A stretch of 64,000 nt of DNA, taken from Winogradskyella alexanderae (GTDB lineage Bacteria > Bacteroidota > Bacteroidia > Flavobacteriales > Flavobacteriaceae). Below, in pieces: positions 25,115 through 35,363 of the stretch (the stretch's first letter is position 1; each line of letters begins with the position of its first letter). The notes under the pieces are model-generated. The model saw nothing but the letters and a program-made list of their open reading frames with translations. It was not told where the DNA came from and searched no databases. The stretch lies in NCBI RefSeq assembly GCF_020166335.1, contig NZ_JAIUJR010000010.1, forward strand, positions 48,261-112,260, read 5' to 3'. Both the position numbers and the translations under genes were made by a program.

Positions 25115-27244
25115 ATGGCACAAAGAGATTTAAAATATACAAGAAACATAGGTATTGCAGCACATATTGATGCTGGAAAAACTACGACTACAGAGCGTAT
25201 TCTTTATTACACAGGTGTATCGCATAAAATAGGAGAAGTACATGACGGTGCTGCCACTATGGACTGGATGGAGCAAGAGCAAGAAAGAGGTATTACTATT
25301 ACTTCTGCTGCAACTACATGTACTTGGAATTTCCCGTTAGAAAATGGACAACCTACACCAGACACAAAAGGATACCACTTTAATATAATCGATACTCCTG
25401 GTCACGTAGATTTTACTGTAGAGGTAAATCGTTCTTTACGTGTACTAGACGGATTAGTTTTCTTATTTAGTGCAGTTGATGGTGTTGAGCCTCAGTCTGA
25501 AACTAACTGGAGATTAGCAGATAACTATAAAGTGCCACGAATTGGTTTTGTGAATAAAATGGACCGTCAAGGATCTAATTTTATGGGAGTATGCCAACAG
25601 GTAAAGGATATGTTAGGGTCTAACGCTGTGCCAATTGTAATGAATATTGGTGACGAGATGGACTTCAAGGGTATTGTTGATTTGGTTAAGAACCGTGCAA
25701 TTGTATGGCACGATGAAACTCAAGGAGCAACATTTGATGTAATTGATATTCCAGAAGAACTTAAAGCAGAAGCTGCGCAATTAAGAGCTCAGCTTATTGA
25801 AGAAGTTGCTACTTATGATGAAAATCTTCTTGAAAAATTCATGGAAGATGAAGATTCAATCACCGAGGAAGAAGTACATGCAGCATTAAGAGCGGCAGTT
25901 ATGGATATGTCTATCATACCAATGATTTGTGGATCTGCCTTTAAAAATAAAGGTGTACAGTTCTTGCTAGACGCTGTTTGCCGTTACTTGCCTTCTCCAG
26001 TGGATAAAGAAGCAATAGTAGGAACACAGCCAGGGACAGATAAAGAGATAGCACGTAAGCCAGATGTTAAAGAGCCTTTTGCCGCATTAGCGTTTAAGAT
26101 TGCCACAGATCCGTTTGTAGGTCGTTTAGCATTCTTTAGAGCATACTCTGGTAGATTAGATGCTGGGTCTTATGTTTTAAATAATAGATCAGGTAAAAAA
26201 GAGCGTATTTCACGTATCTACCAAATGCACTCTAATAAGCAAAATGCGATAGAATACATCGAAGCTGGTGATATTGGAGCTGCAGTTGGTTTTAAAGATA
26301 TCAAAACAGGTGATACCTTATCGGATGAAAAAGCGCCAATCGTTTTAGAGTCTATGGATTTCCCTGATCCAGTAATAGGTATTGCAGTTGAGCCTAAGAC
26401 AAAGGCAGATGTAGATAAGTTAGGTATGGCATTGGCTAAGTTGGCTGAGGAAGATCCAACATTTACGGTGAGAACAGATGAAGCATCTGGCCAGACAATT
26501 ATATCTGGTATGGGAGAGCTTCACTTAGATATTATTGTAGACCGTCTTAAACGTGAGTTTAAAGTAGAGGTAAACCAAGGTCAACCTCAGGTAGAGTACA
26601 AAGAAGCAATTACACAACGTGCGCAACACAGAGAAGTTTATAAAAAGCAATCTGGAGGGCGTGGTAAATTCGCTGATATTGTGTTTACGCTTGAACCAGC
26701 TGAAGATGGTAAGCAAGGTTTAGAATTCGTTTCAGAAATCAAAGGTGGTAATGTTCCTAAGGAATTTATTCCATCTGTAGAAAAAGGATTCAAAATGGCA
26801 ATGGTTAATGGTCCATTAGCTGGTTACGAGGTAGATGCTATGAAAGTTACCCTAACTGATGGTTCATACCATGATGTTGATTCAGATCAATTGTCATTCG
26901 AATTGGCTGCAAAATTAGGATTTAAAGCGGCTGCTAAAGCTGCCAAAGCTGTAATCATGGAGCCAATAATGAAATTAGAAGTGTTAACTCCTGAGGAAAG
27001 TATGGGAGATATTGTAGGTGACCTTAACCGTCGTCGAGGCCAAGTAAACGACATGAGTGACAGGGCAGGTTCTAAAGTTGTTAAGGCGAATGTGCCATTG
27101 TCAGAAATGTTTGGTTATGTTACTGCATTAAGAACGTTATCATCTGGTAGAGCAACGTCAACTATGGAATTCTCACACTATGCTGAAACACCTCAGAATA
27201 TTTCTGAAGAAGTAATTAAAGCGGCAAAAGGAGTTGAAGCTTAA
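25115..27244 (+). CDS. fusA: Translation elongation factor G
   Basis: 709 residues with all five EF-G domains. The G domain shows [19 protein letters not shown] (about 16-34), switch [19 protein letters not shown] and NKMDR. Domain II follows, then domains III-V ending with the [13 protein letters not shown] region and [22 protein letters not shown]. The full set of motifs marks translocase EF-G rather than the fusidic-acid-resistance-type or recycling-only paralogues. It catalyses GTP-dependent translocation. tuf does not follow; rpsJ comes next after 11 bases, as is usual in Bacteroidota. Confidence 0.98.
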   Translation: MAQRDLKYTRNIGIAAHIDAGKTTTTERILYYTGVSHKIGEVHDGAATMDWMEQEQERGITITSAATTCTWNFPLENGQPTPDTKGYHFNIIDTPGHVDFTVEVNRSLRVLDGLVFLFSAVDGVEPQSETNWRLADNYKVPRIGFVNKMDRQGSNFMGVCQQVKDMLGSNAVPIVMNIGDEMDFKGIVDLVKNRAIVWHDETQGATFDVIDIPEELKAEAAQLRAQLIEEVATYDENLLEKFMEDEDSITEEEVHAALRAAVMDMSIIPMICGSAFKNKGVQFLLDAVCRYLPSPVDKEAIVGTQPGTDKEIARKPDVKEPFAALAFKIATDPFVGRLAFFRAYSGRLDAGSYVLNNRSGKKERISRIYQMHSNKQNAIEYIEAGDIGAAVGFKDIKTGDTLSDEKAPIVLESMDFPDPVIGIAVEPKTKADVDKLGMALAKLAEEDPTFTVRTDEASGQTIISGMGELHLDIIVDRLKREFKVEVNQGQPQVEYKEAITQRAQHREVYKKQSGGRGKFADIVFTLEPAEDGKQGLEFVSEIKGGNVPKEFIPSVEKGFKMAMVNGPLAGYEVDAMKVTLTDGSYHDVDSDQLSFELAAKLGFKAAAKAAKAVIMEPIMKLEVLTPEESMGDIVGDLNRRRGQVNDMSDRAGSKVVKANVPLSEMFGYVTALRTLSSGRATSTMEFSHYAETPQNISEEVIKAAKGVEA

Positions 27245-27255
27245 AATTTTAGAAA

Positions 27256-27561
27256 ATGAGTCAAAAAATTAGAATAAAATTAAAGTCTTACGATCACAAT
27301 TTAGTAGATAAGTCTGCTGATAAAATCGTAAAAACAGTAAAAAGTACTGGTGCTGTAGTAACTGGGCCAATTCCATTACCTACACATAAGAAGATTTTCA
27401 CTGTATTACGTTCACCACACGTGAACAAGAAGTCAAGAGAACAGTTTCAGTTAAGCTCTTATAAGAGATTATTGGATATCTATTCTTCAAGTTCAAAAAC
27501 AATTGATGCTTTAATGAAACTTGAATTACCAAGTGGTGTTGAAGTTGAGATTAAGGTATAA
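27256..27561 (+). CDS. rpsJ: 30S ribosomal protein S10
   Basis: 101 residues: [52 protein letters not shown]. Besides its 30S role, S10 (NusE) takes part in transcription antitermination with NusB. It is joined to the str genes and separated from rplC by 124 bases containing a small ORF and a terminator-like hairpin, which may divide the transcription unit. Confidence 0.98.
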   Translation: MSQKIRIKLKSYDHNLVDKSADKIVKTVKSTGAVVTGPIPLPTHKKIFTVLRSPHVNKKSREQFQLSSYKRLLDIYSSSSKTIDALMKLELPSGVEVEIKV

Positions 27562-27572
27562 GTAAGATTAAC

Positions 27573-27626
27573 ATGTCCCACCGATGCGGTCGAGGGAAAA
27601 ACGGTAAAAATACAATTCAAGGCTGA
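27573..27626 (+). CDS. Candidate 17-residue leader peptide before rplC
   Basis: An ATG-started frame MSHRCGRGKNGKNTIQG with its TGA (27624-27626) inside the left arm of the downstream terminator-like hairpin (27617-27645). Ribosomes finishing this frame would cover that arm. The layout resembles attenuator leaders, but there is no run of a single regulatory codon, and coding cannot be shown from one sequence. Confidence 0.25.
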   Translation: MSHRCGRGKNGKNTIQG

Positions 27627-27645
27627 AGCGTATTTTCAGCCTTGA
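27617..27645 (+). terminator. Terminator/attenuator-like hairpin between rpsJ and rplC
   Basis: TCAAGGCTGAA (27617-27627) pairs perfectly with TTCAGCCTTGA (27635-27645) over 11 bp with a 7-base loop, followed by GTTTTAAA. The T-run is short, so termination may be partial. It could set the ratio of str-region to S10-region transcripts or act as an attenuator. Confidence 0.65.
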
Positions 27646-27685
27646 GTTTTAAACGATAAAAAGTAAATAATTAATAAATAATAAT

Positions 27686-28303
27686 ATGTCTGGGTTAATT
27701 GGAAAAAAAGTCGGTATGACCAGCATTTTCGATGAAAATGGAAAGAATGTTCCATGCACAGTAATCGAAGCAGGTCCATGTATCGTTACCCAAGTCAGAA
27801 CTGAAGAAGTTGATGGCTACAATGCTGTTCAACTAGGTTTCGATGACGCGACAGAAAAAAGCGCTTCTAAAGCGGCCTTGGGCCATGCTAAGAAAGCGGG
27901 TACTTCTGTTAAACGCAAAGTCGTTGAATTCAAAGGTTTTGAGGAGGAGTACAAATTAGGAGATGCTGTAACAGTAGAGCATTTTGTAGAAGGAGAATTC
28001 GTTGATGTATCCGGTACCTCAAAAGGTAAAGGTTTTCAGGGTGTTGTAAAACGTCATGGATTTGGTGGTGTTGGACAAGCAACGCATGGTCAACATAACC
28101 GTTTAAGAGCTCCTGGTTCTATTGGTGCTGCTTCATATCCTGCACGAGTTTTCAAGGGAATGAAGATGGCAGGTAGAATGGGTGGCGAAACAGTTAAAGT
28201 TCAAAATTTAAGAGTTTATAAAGTAGTTCCTGAAAAGAACTTACTTGTGGTTAAAGGATGTGTTCCTGGTCATAAAAACTCTTATGTAATTATTGAGAAG
28301 TAA
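27686..28303 (+). CDS. rplC: 50S ribosomal protein L3
   Basis: 205 residues: [20 protein letters not shown] at the N-terminus, and the central loop [32 protein letters not shown] that reaches toward the peptidyl-transferase centre. It is an early 23S rRNA-binding protein. It heads the S10-type run after the hairpin spacer. Its TAA overlaps the rplD ATG by one base (TAATG), indicating coupled translation. Confidence 0.98.
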   Translation: MSGLIGKKVGMTSIFDENGKNVPCTVIEAGPCIVTQVRTEEVDGYNAVQLGFDDATEKSASKAALGHAKKAGTSVKRKVVEFKGFEEEYKLGDAVTVEHFVEGEFVDVSGTSKGKGFQGVVKRHGFGGVGQATHGQHNRLRAPGSIGAASYPARVFKGMKMAGRMGGETVKVQNLRVYKVVPEKNLLVVKGCVPGHKNSYVIIEK

Positions 28304-28932
28304 TGAAAGTAGCAGTTTTAGATATAAACGGAAAAGACACTGGTAGAAAAGCTGAGCTTTCTAAAGAAGTGTTCGCTATAGAGCCTAATAATCATGCTGT
28401 GTATTTGGATGTTAAGCAATATTTGGCTAATCAAAGACAAGGTACGCACAAGGCTAAGGAAAGAGCAGAAATTGTAGGTAGTACACGTAAGATTAAAAAA
28501 CAAAAGGGTACAGGTACGGCCAGAGCTGGTAGTATTAAATCCGGAGTGTTCAAAGGTGGTGGTCGTATGTTTGGACCGAGACCAAGAAATTACGGTTTTA
28601 AGCTTAATAAAAATGTTAAGCGATTAGCACGTAGATCTGCATTGTCAATAAAAGCAAACGACAAGTCAATAATGGTATTAGAAGACTTCAGTTTTGAAGC
28701 TCCAAAGACTAAGAATTTTGTCAATGTATTGAAAGCACTTGAAATAGAGAACAAAAAATCTCTGTTTGTATTGGGTGACACAAATAATAATGTATATTTG
28801 TCGTCCCGCAATTTAAAGGGTTCAGAAGTCATAAAAGCTTCAGAATTAAGCACTTATAAAATAATGAACGCTAATAAAGTTGTTCTATTAGAAGGTGCAT
28901 TAGAAGGAATTGAAACGAATTTAAGTAAATAG
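28303..28932 (+). CDS. rplD: 50S ribosomal protein L4
   Basis: 209 residues with the L4 landmarks NHAVYLDVKQYLANQRQGTHK, GTGTARAGSIKSGVFKGGG (the exit-tunnel loop) and GPRPRNYGFKLNKNVK. In E. coli L4 also represses the S10 operon through its leader. In this genome the equivalent leader position would be before rpsJ/rplC, where a hairpin is seen, but a link is only conjecture. It overlaps rplC by one base. Confidence 0.98.
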   Translation: MKVAVLDINGKDTGRKAELSKEVFAIEPNNHAVYLDVKQYLANQRQGTHKAKERAEIVGSTRKIKKQKGTGTARAGSIKSGVFKGGGRMFGPRPRNYGFKLNKNVKRLARRSALSIKANDKSIMVLEDFSFEAPKTKNFVNVLKALEIENKKSLFVLGDTNNNVYLSSRNLKGSEVIKASELSTYKIMNANKVVLLEGALEGIETNLSK

Positions 28933-28939
28933 AACAACG

Positions 28940-29230
28940 ATGAGTATCTTAATCAAACCTATCATCACTGAAAAAGCAACTACGCAAAGCGAGTTGTTAA
29001 ATGCATACGCATTCGAGGTGAACACAAAGGCAAACAAGGTAGAAATCAAGAAAGCAGTTGAAGCTGCCTATGGTGTTTCTGTTGAAAAAGTTCGAACTAT
29101 AAATGTCCGTCCAGATAGAAGAACGCGTTATACAAAAACGGGAATTCAACATGGTAAAACAAATGCTGTTAAAAAGGCAATTGTACAACTGGCGGAAGGT
29201 GAAACAATAGATTTATACGCTAACATGTAA
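28940..29230 (+). CDS. rplW: 50S ribosomal protein L23
   Basis: 96 residues: ILIKPIITEKATTQSE, FEVNTKANKVEIKKAVEAAYGVSVEKVRT. It sits at the exit of the polypeptide tunnel and provides the docking site for trigger factor and SRP. Length and order (rplD-rplW-rplB) are normal. Confidence 0.97.
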   Translation: MSILIKPIITEKATTQSELLNAYAFEVNTKANKVEIKKAVEAAYGVSVEKVRTINVRPDRRTRYTKTGIQHGKTNAVKKAIVQLAEGETIDLYANM

Positions 29231-29240
29231 TTAGACAAGA

Positions 29241-30068
29241 ATGTCAGTTAGAAAATTAAAACCGATTACATCAGCCCAGCGTTTTAGAGTAGTAAATGGA
29301 TTTGACGCAATTACTACTGATAAGCCGGAGAAAAGCTTGCTTGCTCCGAAAAAAAGGTCTGGTGGTAGAAACAGTCAAGGAAAAATGACCATGCGCTATA
29401 AAGGTGGTGGTCACAAAAGGAAGTACCGTATCATTGATTTTAAGAGAAACAAAACTGGAATACCAGCTGAGGTAAAATCAATTGAGTATGATCCAAACAG
29501 AACAGCTTTTATTGCGCTTTTAAATTACCAAGATGGTGAAAAACGTTATGTAGTCGCCCAAAATGGTTTAGAAGTAGGGCAAAAAGTAGTTTCTGGAGAA
29601 AGTGGTATTGCACCAGAAATTGGTAACGCAATGCCATTAAGTGAAATTCCATTAGGTACAATTGTATCTTGTATAGAATTACACCCAGGACAAGGAGCTG
29701 TTATGGCACGAAGTGCTGGTGCATTTGCTCAGTTAATGGCTAGAGATGGAAAGTTTGCAACAATTAAATTGCCTTCTGGAGAAACGAGAATGGTATTAGC
29801 AACTTGTATGGCGACGATAGGTGTTGTTTCTAATTCAGACCATCAGTTAATTGTATCAGGTAAAGCTGGTAGAAGTAGATGGTTAGGAAGACGTCCACGT
29901 ACTAGACCAGTAGTGATGAACCCTGTAGATCACCCTATGGGTGGTGGTGAAGGTAAGTCTTCAGGTGGTCACCCAAGATCAAGAAATGGTATACCTGCAA
30001 AGGGTTACAGAACGCGTTCTAGGTCGAAAGCGAGTAATAAGTATATTGTAGAACGTAGAAAGAAATAA
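29241..30068 (+). CDS. rplB: 50S ribosomal protein L2
   Basis: 275 residues: [41 protein letters not shown] and the C-terminal [20 protein letters not shown] with the conserved His loop near the peptidyl-transferase centre. It is among the most conserved 50S proteins and is needed for subunit association. It is followed by rpsS after 10 bases. Confidence 0.98.
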   Translation: MSVRKLKPITSAQRFRVVNGFDAITTDKPEKSLLAPKKRSGGRNSQGKMTMRYKGGGHKRKYRIIDFKRNKTGIPAEVKSIEYDPNRTAFIALLNYQDGEKRYVVAQNGLEVGQKVVSGESGIAPEIGNAMPLSEIPLGTIVSCIELHPGQGAVMARSAGAFAQLMARDGKFATIKLPSGETRMVLATCMATIGVVSNSDHQLIVSGKAGRSRWLGRRPRTRPVVMNPVDHPMGGGEGKSSGGHPRSRNGIPAKGYRTRSRSKASNKYIVERRKK

Positions 30069-30078
30069 GTAAGATAGT

Positions 30079-30357
30079 ATGGCACGTTCATTAAAAAAAG
30101 GACCTTATATCCACCATAAATTAGAGAAGAAAGTTGCTGAGAATGTAGCATCTAACAAAAAGACAGTAATTAAAACATGGTCAAGAGCCTCAATGATATC
30201 TCCGGATTTCGTAGGCCAGACAATTGCCGTTCATAACGGTCGTCAATTTGTACCGGTTTATATTACTGAAAATATGGTAGGTCACAAATTAGGAGAATTT
30301 TCACCAACAAGATCTTTTAGAGGTCACGCGGGTGCAAAAAATAAAGGTAAAAAATAA
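30079..30357 (+). CDS. rpsS: 30S ribosomal protein S19
   Basis: 92 residues: [66 protein letters not shown] split over the core. It forms a complex with S13 in the 30S head and contacts the A-site tRNA. Standard length and position. Confidence 0.97.
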   Translation: MARSLKKGPYIHHKLEKKVAENVASNKKTVIKTWSRASMISPDFVGQTIAVHNGRQFVPVYITENMVGHKLGEFSPTRSFRGHAGAKNKGKK

Positions 30358-30362
30358 GAATC

Positions 30363-30770
30363 ATGGGAAGTCGTAAAAAACAAATGGCTGAAGCTATTAA
30401 GGCAGAGAAAAAGCAGGTTGCTTTTGCTAAGCTAAATAACTGTCCTACATCTCCAAGAAAGATGCGTTTGGTAGCAGATATTATCAGAGGCGAAAAGGCA
30501 GAAAAAGCGCTTCATATTCTTAGATTTAGCCAAAAGGAAGCTGCTCGAAGGTTAGAGAAACTTGTTATGTCTGCTATTGCAAACTGGCAGGCAAAGAATG
30601 AGGACGCAGACGTAGAGGAAGCGGGCTTATTCATTAAGGAAATTAGAGTAGATGGTGGGACAATGTTAAAGCGTTTACGTCCTGCTCCTCAAGGTAGAGC
30701 ACACAGAATAAGAAAAAGATCAAATCATGTAACAGTGATTATTGATTCATTAAACAAAACACAAAGCTAG
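30363..30770 (+). CDS. rplV: 50S ribosomal protein L22
   Basis: 135 residues. The N-terminus has a lysine-rich extension ([17 protein letters not shown]) before the core [22 protein letters not shown]. The C-terminal hairpin [25 protein letters not shown] lines the exit tunnel, where changes give macrolide resistance elsewhere; here it looks wild type. Confidence 0.97.
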   Translation: MGSRKKQMAEAIKAEKKQVAFAKLNNCPTSPRKMRLVADIIRGEKAEKALHILRFSQKEAARRLEKLVMSAIANWQAKNEDADVEEAGLFIKEIRVDGGTMLKRLRPAPQGRAHRIRKRSNHVTVIIDSLNKTQS

Positions 30771-30779
30771 AACAGAGAT

Positions 30780-31490
30780 ATGGGACAAAAAACAAATCCA
30801 ATCGGAAATCGCTTAGGAATTATCAGAGGATGGGAATCGAACTGGTATGGAGGAAACGATTATGGTGATAAACTTGCCGAAGACGATAAGATTAGAAAAT
30901 ACGTACATGCTCGTTTGTCAAAAGCTAGTGTGAGTAGAGTAATAATTGAGCGTACGCTTAAACTTGTAACCGTTACTATCACTACTGCAAGACCTGGTAT
31001 TATTATCGGTAAAGGCGGTCAAGAGGTAGATAAGTTAAAAGAGGAGCTTAAAAAGATTACTGGAAAAGAAGTTCAATTGAACATCTTTGAAATTAAAAGA
31101 CCTGAACTAGATGCGCATCTAGTGGCTGCAAGTGTTGCCCGTCAGATAGAAAGCCGAATCTCTTACAGACGTGCAATAAAAATGGCTATCGCAGCAGCAA
31201 TGCGTATGAATGCTGAAGGAATCAAGATTCAGATAAGTGGTCGTTTAAACGGTGCTGAAATGGCACGTTCGGAGCACTATAAAGAAGGACGTATTCCGTT
31301 ATCTACATTTAGAGCTGATATTGATTATGCTCTTGTTGAAGCACACACTACCTATGGTAGATTAGGTGTTAAGGTGTGGATCATGAAGGGCGAGGTTTAT
31401 GGAAAAAGAGAACTTTCTCCATTAGTTGGTCTTTCAAAGCAAAAAGGAAAAGGTGGACGTGGAGCAAAAAATCAACGTCGTAGAAAGTAA
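30780..31490 (+). CDS. rpsC: 30S ribosomal protein S3
   Basis: 236 residues: [22 protein letters not shown] domain [21 protein letters not shown], and the C-terminal [33 protein letters not shown]. It ends in a basic tail ([17 protein letters not shown]). It lines the mRNA entry channel. Confidence 0.98.
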   Translation: MGQKTNPIGNRLGIIRGWESNWYGGNDYGDKLAEDDKIRKYVHARLSKASVSRVIIERTLKLVTVTITTARPGIIIGKGGQEVDKLKEELKKITGKEVQLNIFEIKRPELDAHLVAASVARQIESRISYRRAIKMAIAAAMRMNAEGIKIQISGRLNGAEMARSEHYKEGRIPLSTFRADIDYALVEAHTTYGRLGVKVWIMKGEVYGKRELSPLVGLSKQKGKGGRGAKNQRRRK

Positions 31491-31510
31491 TTTTTTAAAG
31501 AAAAGAAAAA

Positions 31511-31930
31511 ATGTTACAGCCTAAAAGAACAAAATTTCGTAAGCAGCAAAAAGGTCGGATGAAAGGTAATTCCGGAAGGGGTCATTTATTATCAAATGGT
31601 ACTTTTGGTATAAAGTCTTTAGATTCATCTTTTATAACTTCTCGTCAAATAGAAGCAGCACGTATCGCGGCTACACGTTACATGAAGAGAGAAGGTTCAC
31701 TGTGGATTAAAATTTTCCCAGATAAACCAATTACAAAGAAACCTCTTGAAGTACGTATGGGTAAAGGTAAAGGTGCTGTAGAATATTGGGCAGCTGTTGT
31801 AAAACCTGGACGTATATTATTTGAAGTGAGTGGTGTGCCATTAGAAGTAGCTCAAGAAGCCTTGCGTTTGGCAGCACAGAAACTTCCAGTAAAAACTAAG
31901 TTTATCATAGCTAGAGATTACGAAGCTTAA
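31511..31930 (+). CDS. rplP: 50S ribosomal protein L16
   Basis: 139 residues: [73 protein letters not shown]. It binds near the A-site region and 5S rRNA. Length and place between rpsC and rpmC are standard. Confidence 0.98.
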   Translation: MLQPKRTKFRKQQKGRMKGNSGRGHLLSNGTFGIKSLDSSFITSRQIEAARIAATRYMKREGSLWIKIFPDKPITKKPLEVRMGKGKGAVEYWAAVVKPGRILFEVSGVPLEVAQEALRLAAQKLPVKTKFIIARDYEA

Positions 31931-31942
31931 TAAAAAGAAATT

Positions 31943-32134
31943 ATGAAGCAATCAGAAATTACAAAGCTATCTACAGCTGAGTTACAAGAAAAACTTAGTG
32001 AGACTAAAAAGAGTTATGCAGACCTGAAAATGGCTCACGCAATTTCTCCTTTAGAAAATCCAATTCAGTTGCGTGCCGTAAGACGTACTGTGGCTAGATT
32101 GGCAACTGAATTAACTAATAGAGAAGGACAATAA
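31943..32134 (+). CDS. rpmC: 50S ribosomal protein L29
   Basis: 63 residues of two helices: KQSEITKLSTAELQEKLSETKKSYADLKMAHA, then NPIQLRAVRRTVARLATEL. It is a small 50S protein at the tunnel exit beside L23. Normal size and order. Confidence 0.96.
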   Translation: MKQSEITKLSTAELQEKLSETKKSYADLKMAHAISPLENPIQLRAVRRTVARLATELTNREGQ

Positions 32135-32151
32135 TTGTATTCTGCTGAAAG

Positions 32152-32409
32152 ATGGAAAAAAGAAATTTAAGAAAAGAACGTATAGGAGTTGTTACTAGTA
32201 ACAAAATGGAGAAATCAATCGTGGTTTCAGAAGTTAAGAAAGTAAAGCACCCTATGTATGGTAAATTCGTGTTAAAGACAAAGAAATACGTCGCACACGA
32301 TGAGAAAAACGACTGCAACGAAGGAGATACTGTAAAGATCATGGAAACAAGACCTATGAGTAAATCTAAATGTTGGAGATTAGTAGAAATAATTGAAAGA
32401 GCGAAGTAA
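32152..32409 (+). CDS. rpsQ: 30S ribosomal protein S17
   Basis: 85 residues: [69 protein letters not shown]. An OB-fold protein binding the 5' domain of 16S rRNA. rplN begins 2 bases after it. Confidence 0.97.
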   Translation: MEKRNLRKERIGVVTSNKMEKSIVVSEVKKVKHPMYGKFVLKTKKYVAHDEKNDCNEGDTVKIMETRPMSKSKCWRLVEIIERAK

Positions 32410-32411
32410 TT

Positions 32412-32780
32412 ATGGTACAACAAGAATCTAGATTAAAAGTAGCGGATAACACAGGTGCTAAGGAAGTATTAACTATCCGTGTTTTAGGAGGAACCAAAAA
32501 GCGTTATGCCTCTGTTGGAGATAAAATTGTAGTATCTGTTAAAGATGCAACGCCAAACGGAAGTATTAAGAAAGGTGCTGTTTCTACAGCAGTTGTTGTA
32601 CGTACGGCTAAGGAAGTTAGGCGTCCTGATGGTTCCTACATCAGATTTGACGATAATGCATGTGTATTATTAAACCCACAGGGTGAAATGAGAGGTACGC
32701 GTGTATTTGGTCCTGTTGCAAGAGAACTTCGTGATAAACAATTCATGAAAATTGTATCATTAGCACCAGAAGTGCTTTAA
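32412..32780 (+). CDS. rplN: 50S ribosomal protein L14
   Basis: 122 residues: [82 protein letters not shown]. It forms an intersubunit bridge and is the binding site of RsfS, whose gene lies at 60378-60749 in this window. Confidence 0.98.
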   Translation: MVQQESRLKVADNTGAKEVLTIRVLGGTKKRYASVGDKIVVSVKDATPNGSIKKGAVSTAVVVRTAKEVRRPDGSYIRFDDNACVLLNPQGEMRGTRVFGPVARELRDKQFMKIVSLAPEVL

Positions 32781-32792
32781 TTGATAAATAAG

Positions 32793-33104
32793 ATGACAAA
32801 GCTTAAAATAAAATCAGGAGATACTGTACAAGTAATTGCTGGAGACCATAAAGGATCTGAAGGTAAGGTGCTCAAAGTATTTAGAGATAAAAACAAAGCC
32901 ATTGTTGAAGGTGTAAACATGGTTAAGAAACATACCAAACCAAGTGCACAAAATCCTCAAGGTGGAATTGTAGAGAAAGAAGCATCTATCCACATTTCTA
33001 ATTTATCTTTACTTACTGGTAAAGGTGAACCAACACGTGTTGGGCATAGAATGGAAGGTGATAAAAAAGTAAGATTTTCTAAAAAATCTAATGAAGTAAT
33101 TTAG
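32793..33104 (+). CDS. rplX: 50S ribosomal protein L24
   Basis: 103 residues from the ATG at 32793 ([21 protein letters not shown]). An in-frame TTG at 32781 would add four residues directly after the rplN stop and is not favoured. The KOW motif [20 protein letters not shown] is clear, with the typical [24 protein letters not shown]. It is one of the two assembly initiators of the 50S subunit. Confidence 0.96.
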   Translation: MTKLKIKSGDTVQVIAGDHKGSEGKVLKVFRDKNKAIVEGVNMVKKHTKPSAQNPQGGIVEKEASIHISNLSLLTGKGEPTRVGHRMEGDKKVRFSKKSNEVI

Positions 33105-33106
33105 TT

Positions 33107-33658
33107 ATGGCTTACGTTGCAAGATTAAAACAAGAGTATCAGGATAAAGTAATACCTGCTCTTACAGAAGAATTTGGATACAAAAATGTGATGCAAGTTC
33201 CTAAACTTGAAAAGATAGTTTTATCTAAAGGTGTAGGAGCTGCTGTTGCAGACAAAAAGTTAATTGACCATGCCGTTGATGAGCTAACAAAAATTACAGG
33301 ACAAAAAGCTGTTGCAACTATTTCTAAGAAAGACGTTGCCTCGTTTAAGTTACGTAAAGGTATGCCAATCGGTGCTAAAGTAACTTTAAGAGGAGAGCGT
33401 ATGTACGAATTTTTAGACAGATTAGTTACTACAGCATTACCACGAGTTAGAGATTTTAACGGTATCAAAGCTAATGGTTTTGATGGTAGAGGAAATTATA
33501 ACTTAGGTGTAACAGAACAGATTATTTTCCCAGAGATTGATATTGACAAAATCAATAAAATTTCTGGTATGGATATTACATTCGTGACTTCTGCTGAAAC
33601 AGATAAGGAAGCAAAGTCATTATTATCAGAACTAGGATTACCATTTAAAAGAAATTAA
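33107..33658 (+). CDS. rplE: 50S ribosomal protein L5
   Basis: 183 residues: [99 protein letters not shown]. It binds 5S rRNA and contacts the P-site tRNA. It is tightly spaced with rplX and rpsN (2-base gaps). Confidence 0.98.
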   Translation: MAYVARLKQEYQDKVIPALTEEFGYKNVMQVPKLEKIVLSKGVGAAVADKKLIDHAVDELTKITGQKAVATISKKDVASFKLRKGMPIGAKVTLRGERMYEFLDRLVTTALPRVRDFNGIKANGFDGRGNYNLGVTEQIIFPEIDIDKINKISGMDITFVTSAETDKEAKSLLSELGLPFKRN

Positions 33659-33660
33659 AT

Positions 33661-33930
33661 ATGGCGAAAGAATCAATGAAAGCTCGTGAGGTGAAGCGAG
33701 CAAAAATGGTTGCTAAATATGCTGAAAAAAGAAAAGCTTTAAAAGAAGCTGGAGACTATGAGGCATTACAAAAGCTCCCAAAGAACGCATCACCAATACG
33801 TAAGCACAACCGTTGTAAACTTACTGGAAGGCCAAAAGGTTACATGAGACAATTTGGTATTTCCCGTGTAATGTTTAGGGAAATGGCTAATAAAGGGTTA
33901 ATTCCTGGTGTGAAGAAAGCAAGTTGGTAA
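33661..33930 (+). CDS. rpsN: 30S ribosomal protein S14 (zinc-free type)
   Basis: 89 residues, the long form: [20 protein letters not shown], then [40 protein letters not shown] in two blocks. Only one Cys remains and no CxxC zinc knuckle, so it is the zinc-independent C-minus type. A 106-base spacer with several hairpins follows before rpsH. Confidence 0.97.
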   Translation: MAKESMKAREVKRAKMVAKYAEKRKALKEAGDYEALQKLPKNASPIRKHNRCKLTGRPKGYMRQFGISRVMFREMANKGLIPGVKKASW

Positions 33931-33937
33931 CAATTGA

Positions 33938-34016
33938 GGAAGCGAGTAAGCTTCTGTACAATTATCAATATAATTATTGTATAATCGGGATTTAGGTTCG
34001 AAATGATTCGAAAACC
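33938..34016 (+). promoter_or_regulatory. Structured rpsN-rpsH spacer (candidate S8 leader)
   Basis: Three adjacent hairpins fit in this spacer: GAAGC/GCTTC (33939-33943 with 33950-33954), an imperfect TACAAT/ATTGTA (33957-33962 with 33976-33981), and TTCGAA/TTCGAA (33997-34002 with 34007-34012, loop ATGA, plus outer GG/CC). Other gaps in the cluster are mostly 2-15 bases. S8 autoregulation of spc mRNA is known in E. coli; here it is only suggested. Confidence 0.4.
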
Positions 34017-34036
34017 ATTTTCCAAAATTTAAAACT

Positions 34037-34435
34037 ATGTACACAGATCCAATAGCGGATTATTTAACGCGAGTTAGAAATGCTGTGAAGGCCAACCATA
34101 GGGTTGTTGAGATTCCGGCTTCTAACTTAAAAAAAGAGATAACTAAAATATTGTTCGATCAGGGCTATATATTAAGTTACAAGTTTGACGATTCTTCGGT
34201 TCAAGGCACAATTAAAATTGCTTTGAAATACAACAAAGAAACCAAAGAGTCAGTAATCAAGAAAATTCAAAGAATCAGTAAACCAGGTTTACGTAAGTAC
34301 GCTGGTGCTAACGAGATGCCTAGAATCTTAAATGGATTAGGTATTGCAATTGTTTCTACTTCTCATGGAGTTATGACAGGTAAACAAGCGCAAAGAGAAA
34401 ACGTTGGTGGCGAGGTATTGTGTTACGTTTACTAA
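34037..34435 (+). CDS. rpsH: 30S ribosomal protein S8
   Basis: 132 residues: MYTDPIADYLTRVRNAVKANHRVVEIPASNLKKEITKIL split over the N-terminal domain, and the C-terminal ISKPGLRKYAGANEMPRILNGLGIAIVSTSHGVMTGKQA region. It binds helix 21 of 16S rRNA and in E. coli represses the spc operon. It is preceded by an unusually long structured spacer. Confidence 0.98.
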   Translation: MYTDPIADYLTRVRNAVKANHRVVEIPASNLKKEITKILFDQGYILSYKFDDSSVQGTIKIALKYNKETKESVIKKIQRISKPGLRKYAGANEMPRILNGLGIAIVSTSHGVMTGKQAQRENVGGEVLCYVY

Positions 34436-34447
34436 AAACAGGAAATT

Positions 34448-34990
34448 ATGTCAAGAATAGGTAATAACCCAATAACAGTTCCTGAAGGCGTTACAGTTGA
34501 GATTAACGATAATGTAATTACTGCAAAAGGTAAATTAGGTGAATTGTCTCAAGAGTATTCAGATGTTGAAATAAAAATAGAGGACGGTACCATTTCGTTA
34601 ACGCGTCCTTCTGAGAAGAAAGATCACAGAGCAAAGCACGGTTTATACCGCGCATTGATCGCTAATATGATAGAAGGTGTATCTAACGGATTTACCAAGC
34701 AATTAGAATTGGTAGGCGTTGGTTACAGAGCTTCAAATCAAGGTCAGAAGTTAGATTTAGCAATTGGTTTCTCGCACAATATTGTAATGGATATTGCACC
34801 AGAGGTGAAAGTTGAGACTATCACAGAAAAAGGTAAAAACCCAATCGTTAAATTAACATCTCACGACAAACAATTAGTTGGTCAGGTAGCTGCAAAGATT
34901 CGTAGTTTCCGTAAACCAGAGCCTTATAAAGGAAAAGGGATTAAGTTTGTTGGTGAGGAAATAAGAAGAAAAGCAGGTAAAACAGCTTAA
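34448..34990 (+). CDS. rplF: 50S ribosomal protein L6
   Basis: 180 residues with the two repeated L6 domains: MSRIGNNPITVPEGVTVEIN, HGLYRALIANMIEGVSNGFTK, LELVGVGYRASNQGQKLDLAIGFSH, and KIRSFRKPEPYKGKGIKF(V/A)GE near the C-terminus. It sits near the factor-binding site. Confidence 0.98.
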   Translation: MSRIGNNPITVPEGVTVEINDNVITAKGKLGELSQEYSDVEIKIEDGTISLTRPSEKKDHRAKHGLYRALIANMIEGVSNGFTKQLELVGVGYRASNQGQKLDLAIGFSHNIVMDIAPEVKVETITEKGKNPIVKLTSHDKQLVGQVAAKIRSFRKPEPYKGKGIKFVGEEIRRKAGKTA

Positions 34991-35000
34991 TAAATAAGTT

Positions 35001-35357
35001 ATGGCATTGACAAAGAACGAAAGAAGAATAAGAATTAAGAACAGAATCCGCAAGGTTGTTTCAGGTACTGGAATACGACCAAGATTATCTGTTTTTAGAA
35101 GCAATAAAGAGATTTATGCTCAAGTTGTAAATGATGTAACTGGTGAAACTATAGCTGCTGCATCTTCAAGAGACAAAGACTTAGCAAAGTCAAAAGGAAA
35201 CAAAACAGAGATTGCTGCATTAGTGGGCAAGGCGGTTGCTGAAAAGGCTTTAAAAGCAGGTGTTGAAACTATTTCTTTTGATAGAGGTGGTTATTTATAT
35301 CATGGAAGGGTAAAATCATTAGCTGAAGGAGCTAGGGAAGCAGGACTTAAATTTTAA
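35001..35357 (+). CDS. rplR: 50S ribosomal protein L18
   Basis: 118 residues: [60 protein letters not shown] in blocks. A 5S rRNA-binding protein of the central protuberance. Normal length; rpsE starts 6 bases later. Confidence 0.97.
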   Translation: MALTKNERRIRIKNRIRKVVSGTGIRPRLSVFRSNKEIYAQVVNDVTGETIAAASSRDKDLAKSKGNKTEIAALVGKAVAEKALKAGVETISFDRGGYLYHGRVKSLAEGAREAGLKF

Positions 35358-35363
35358 GACATT

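Noticed and set aside
32781..32792. TTG start for rplX and, likewise, TTG at 35892 for rpmD and 62753 for the NUDIX gene
   Set aside because: Each adds only a few residues before a good ATG that matches the family N-terminus; accepted only for hpt-adk, where the conserved start requires TTG.
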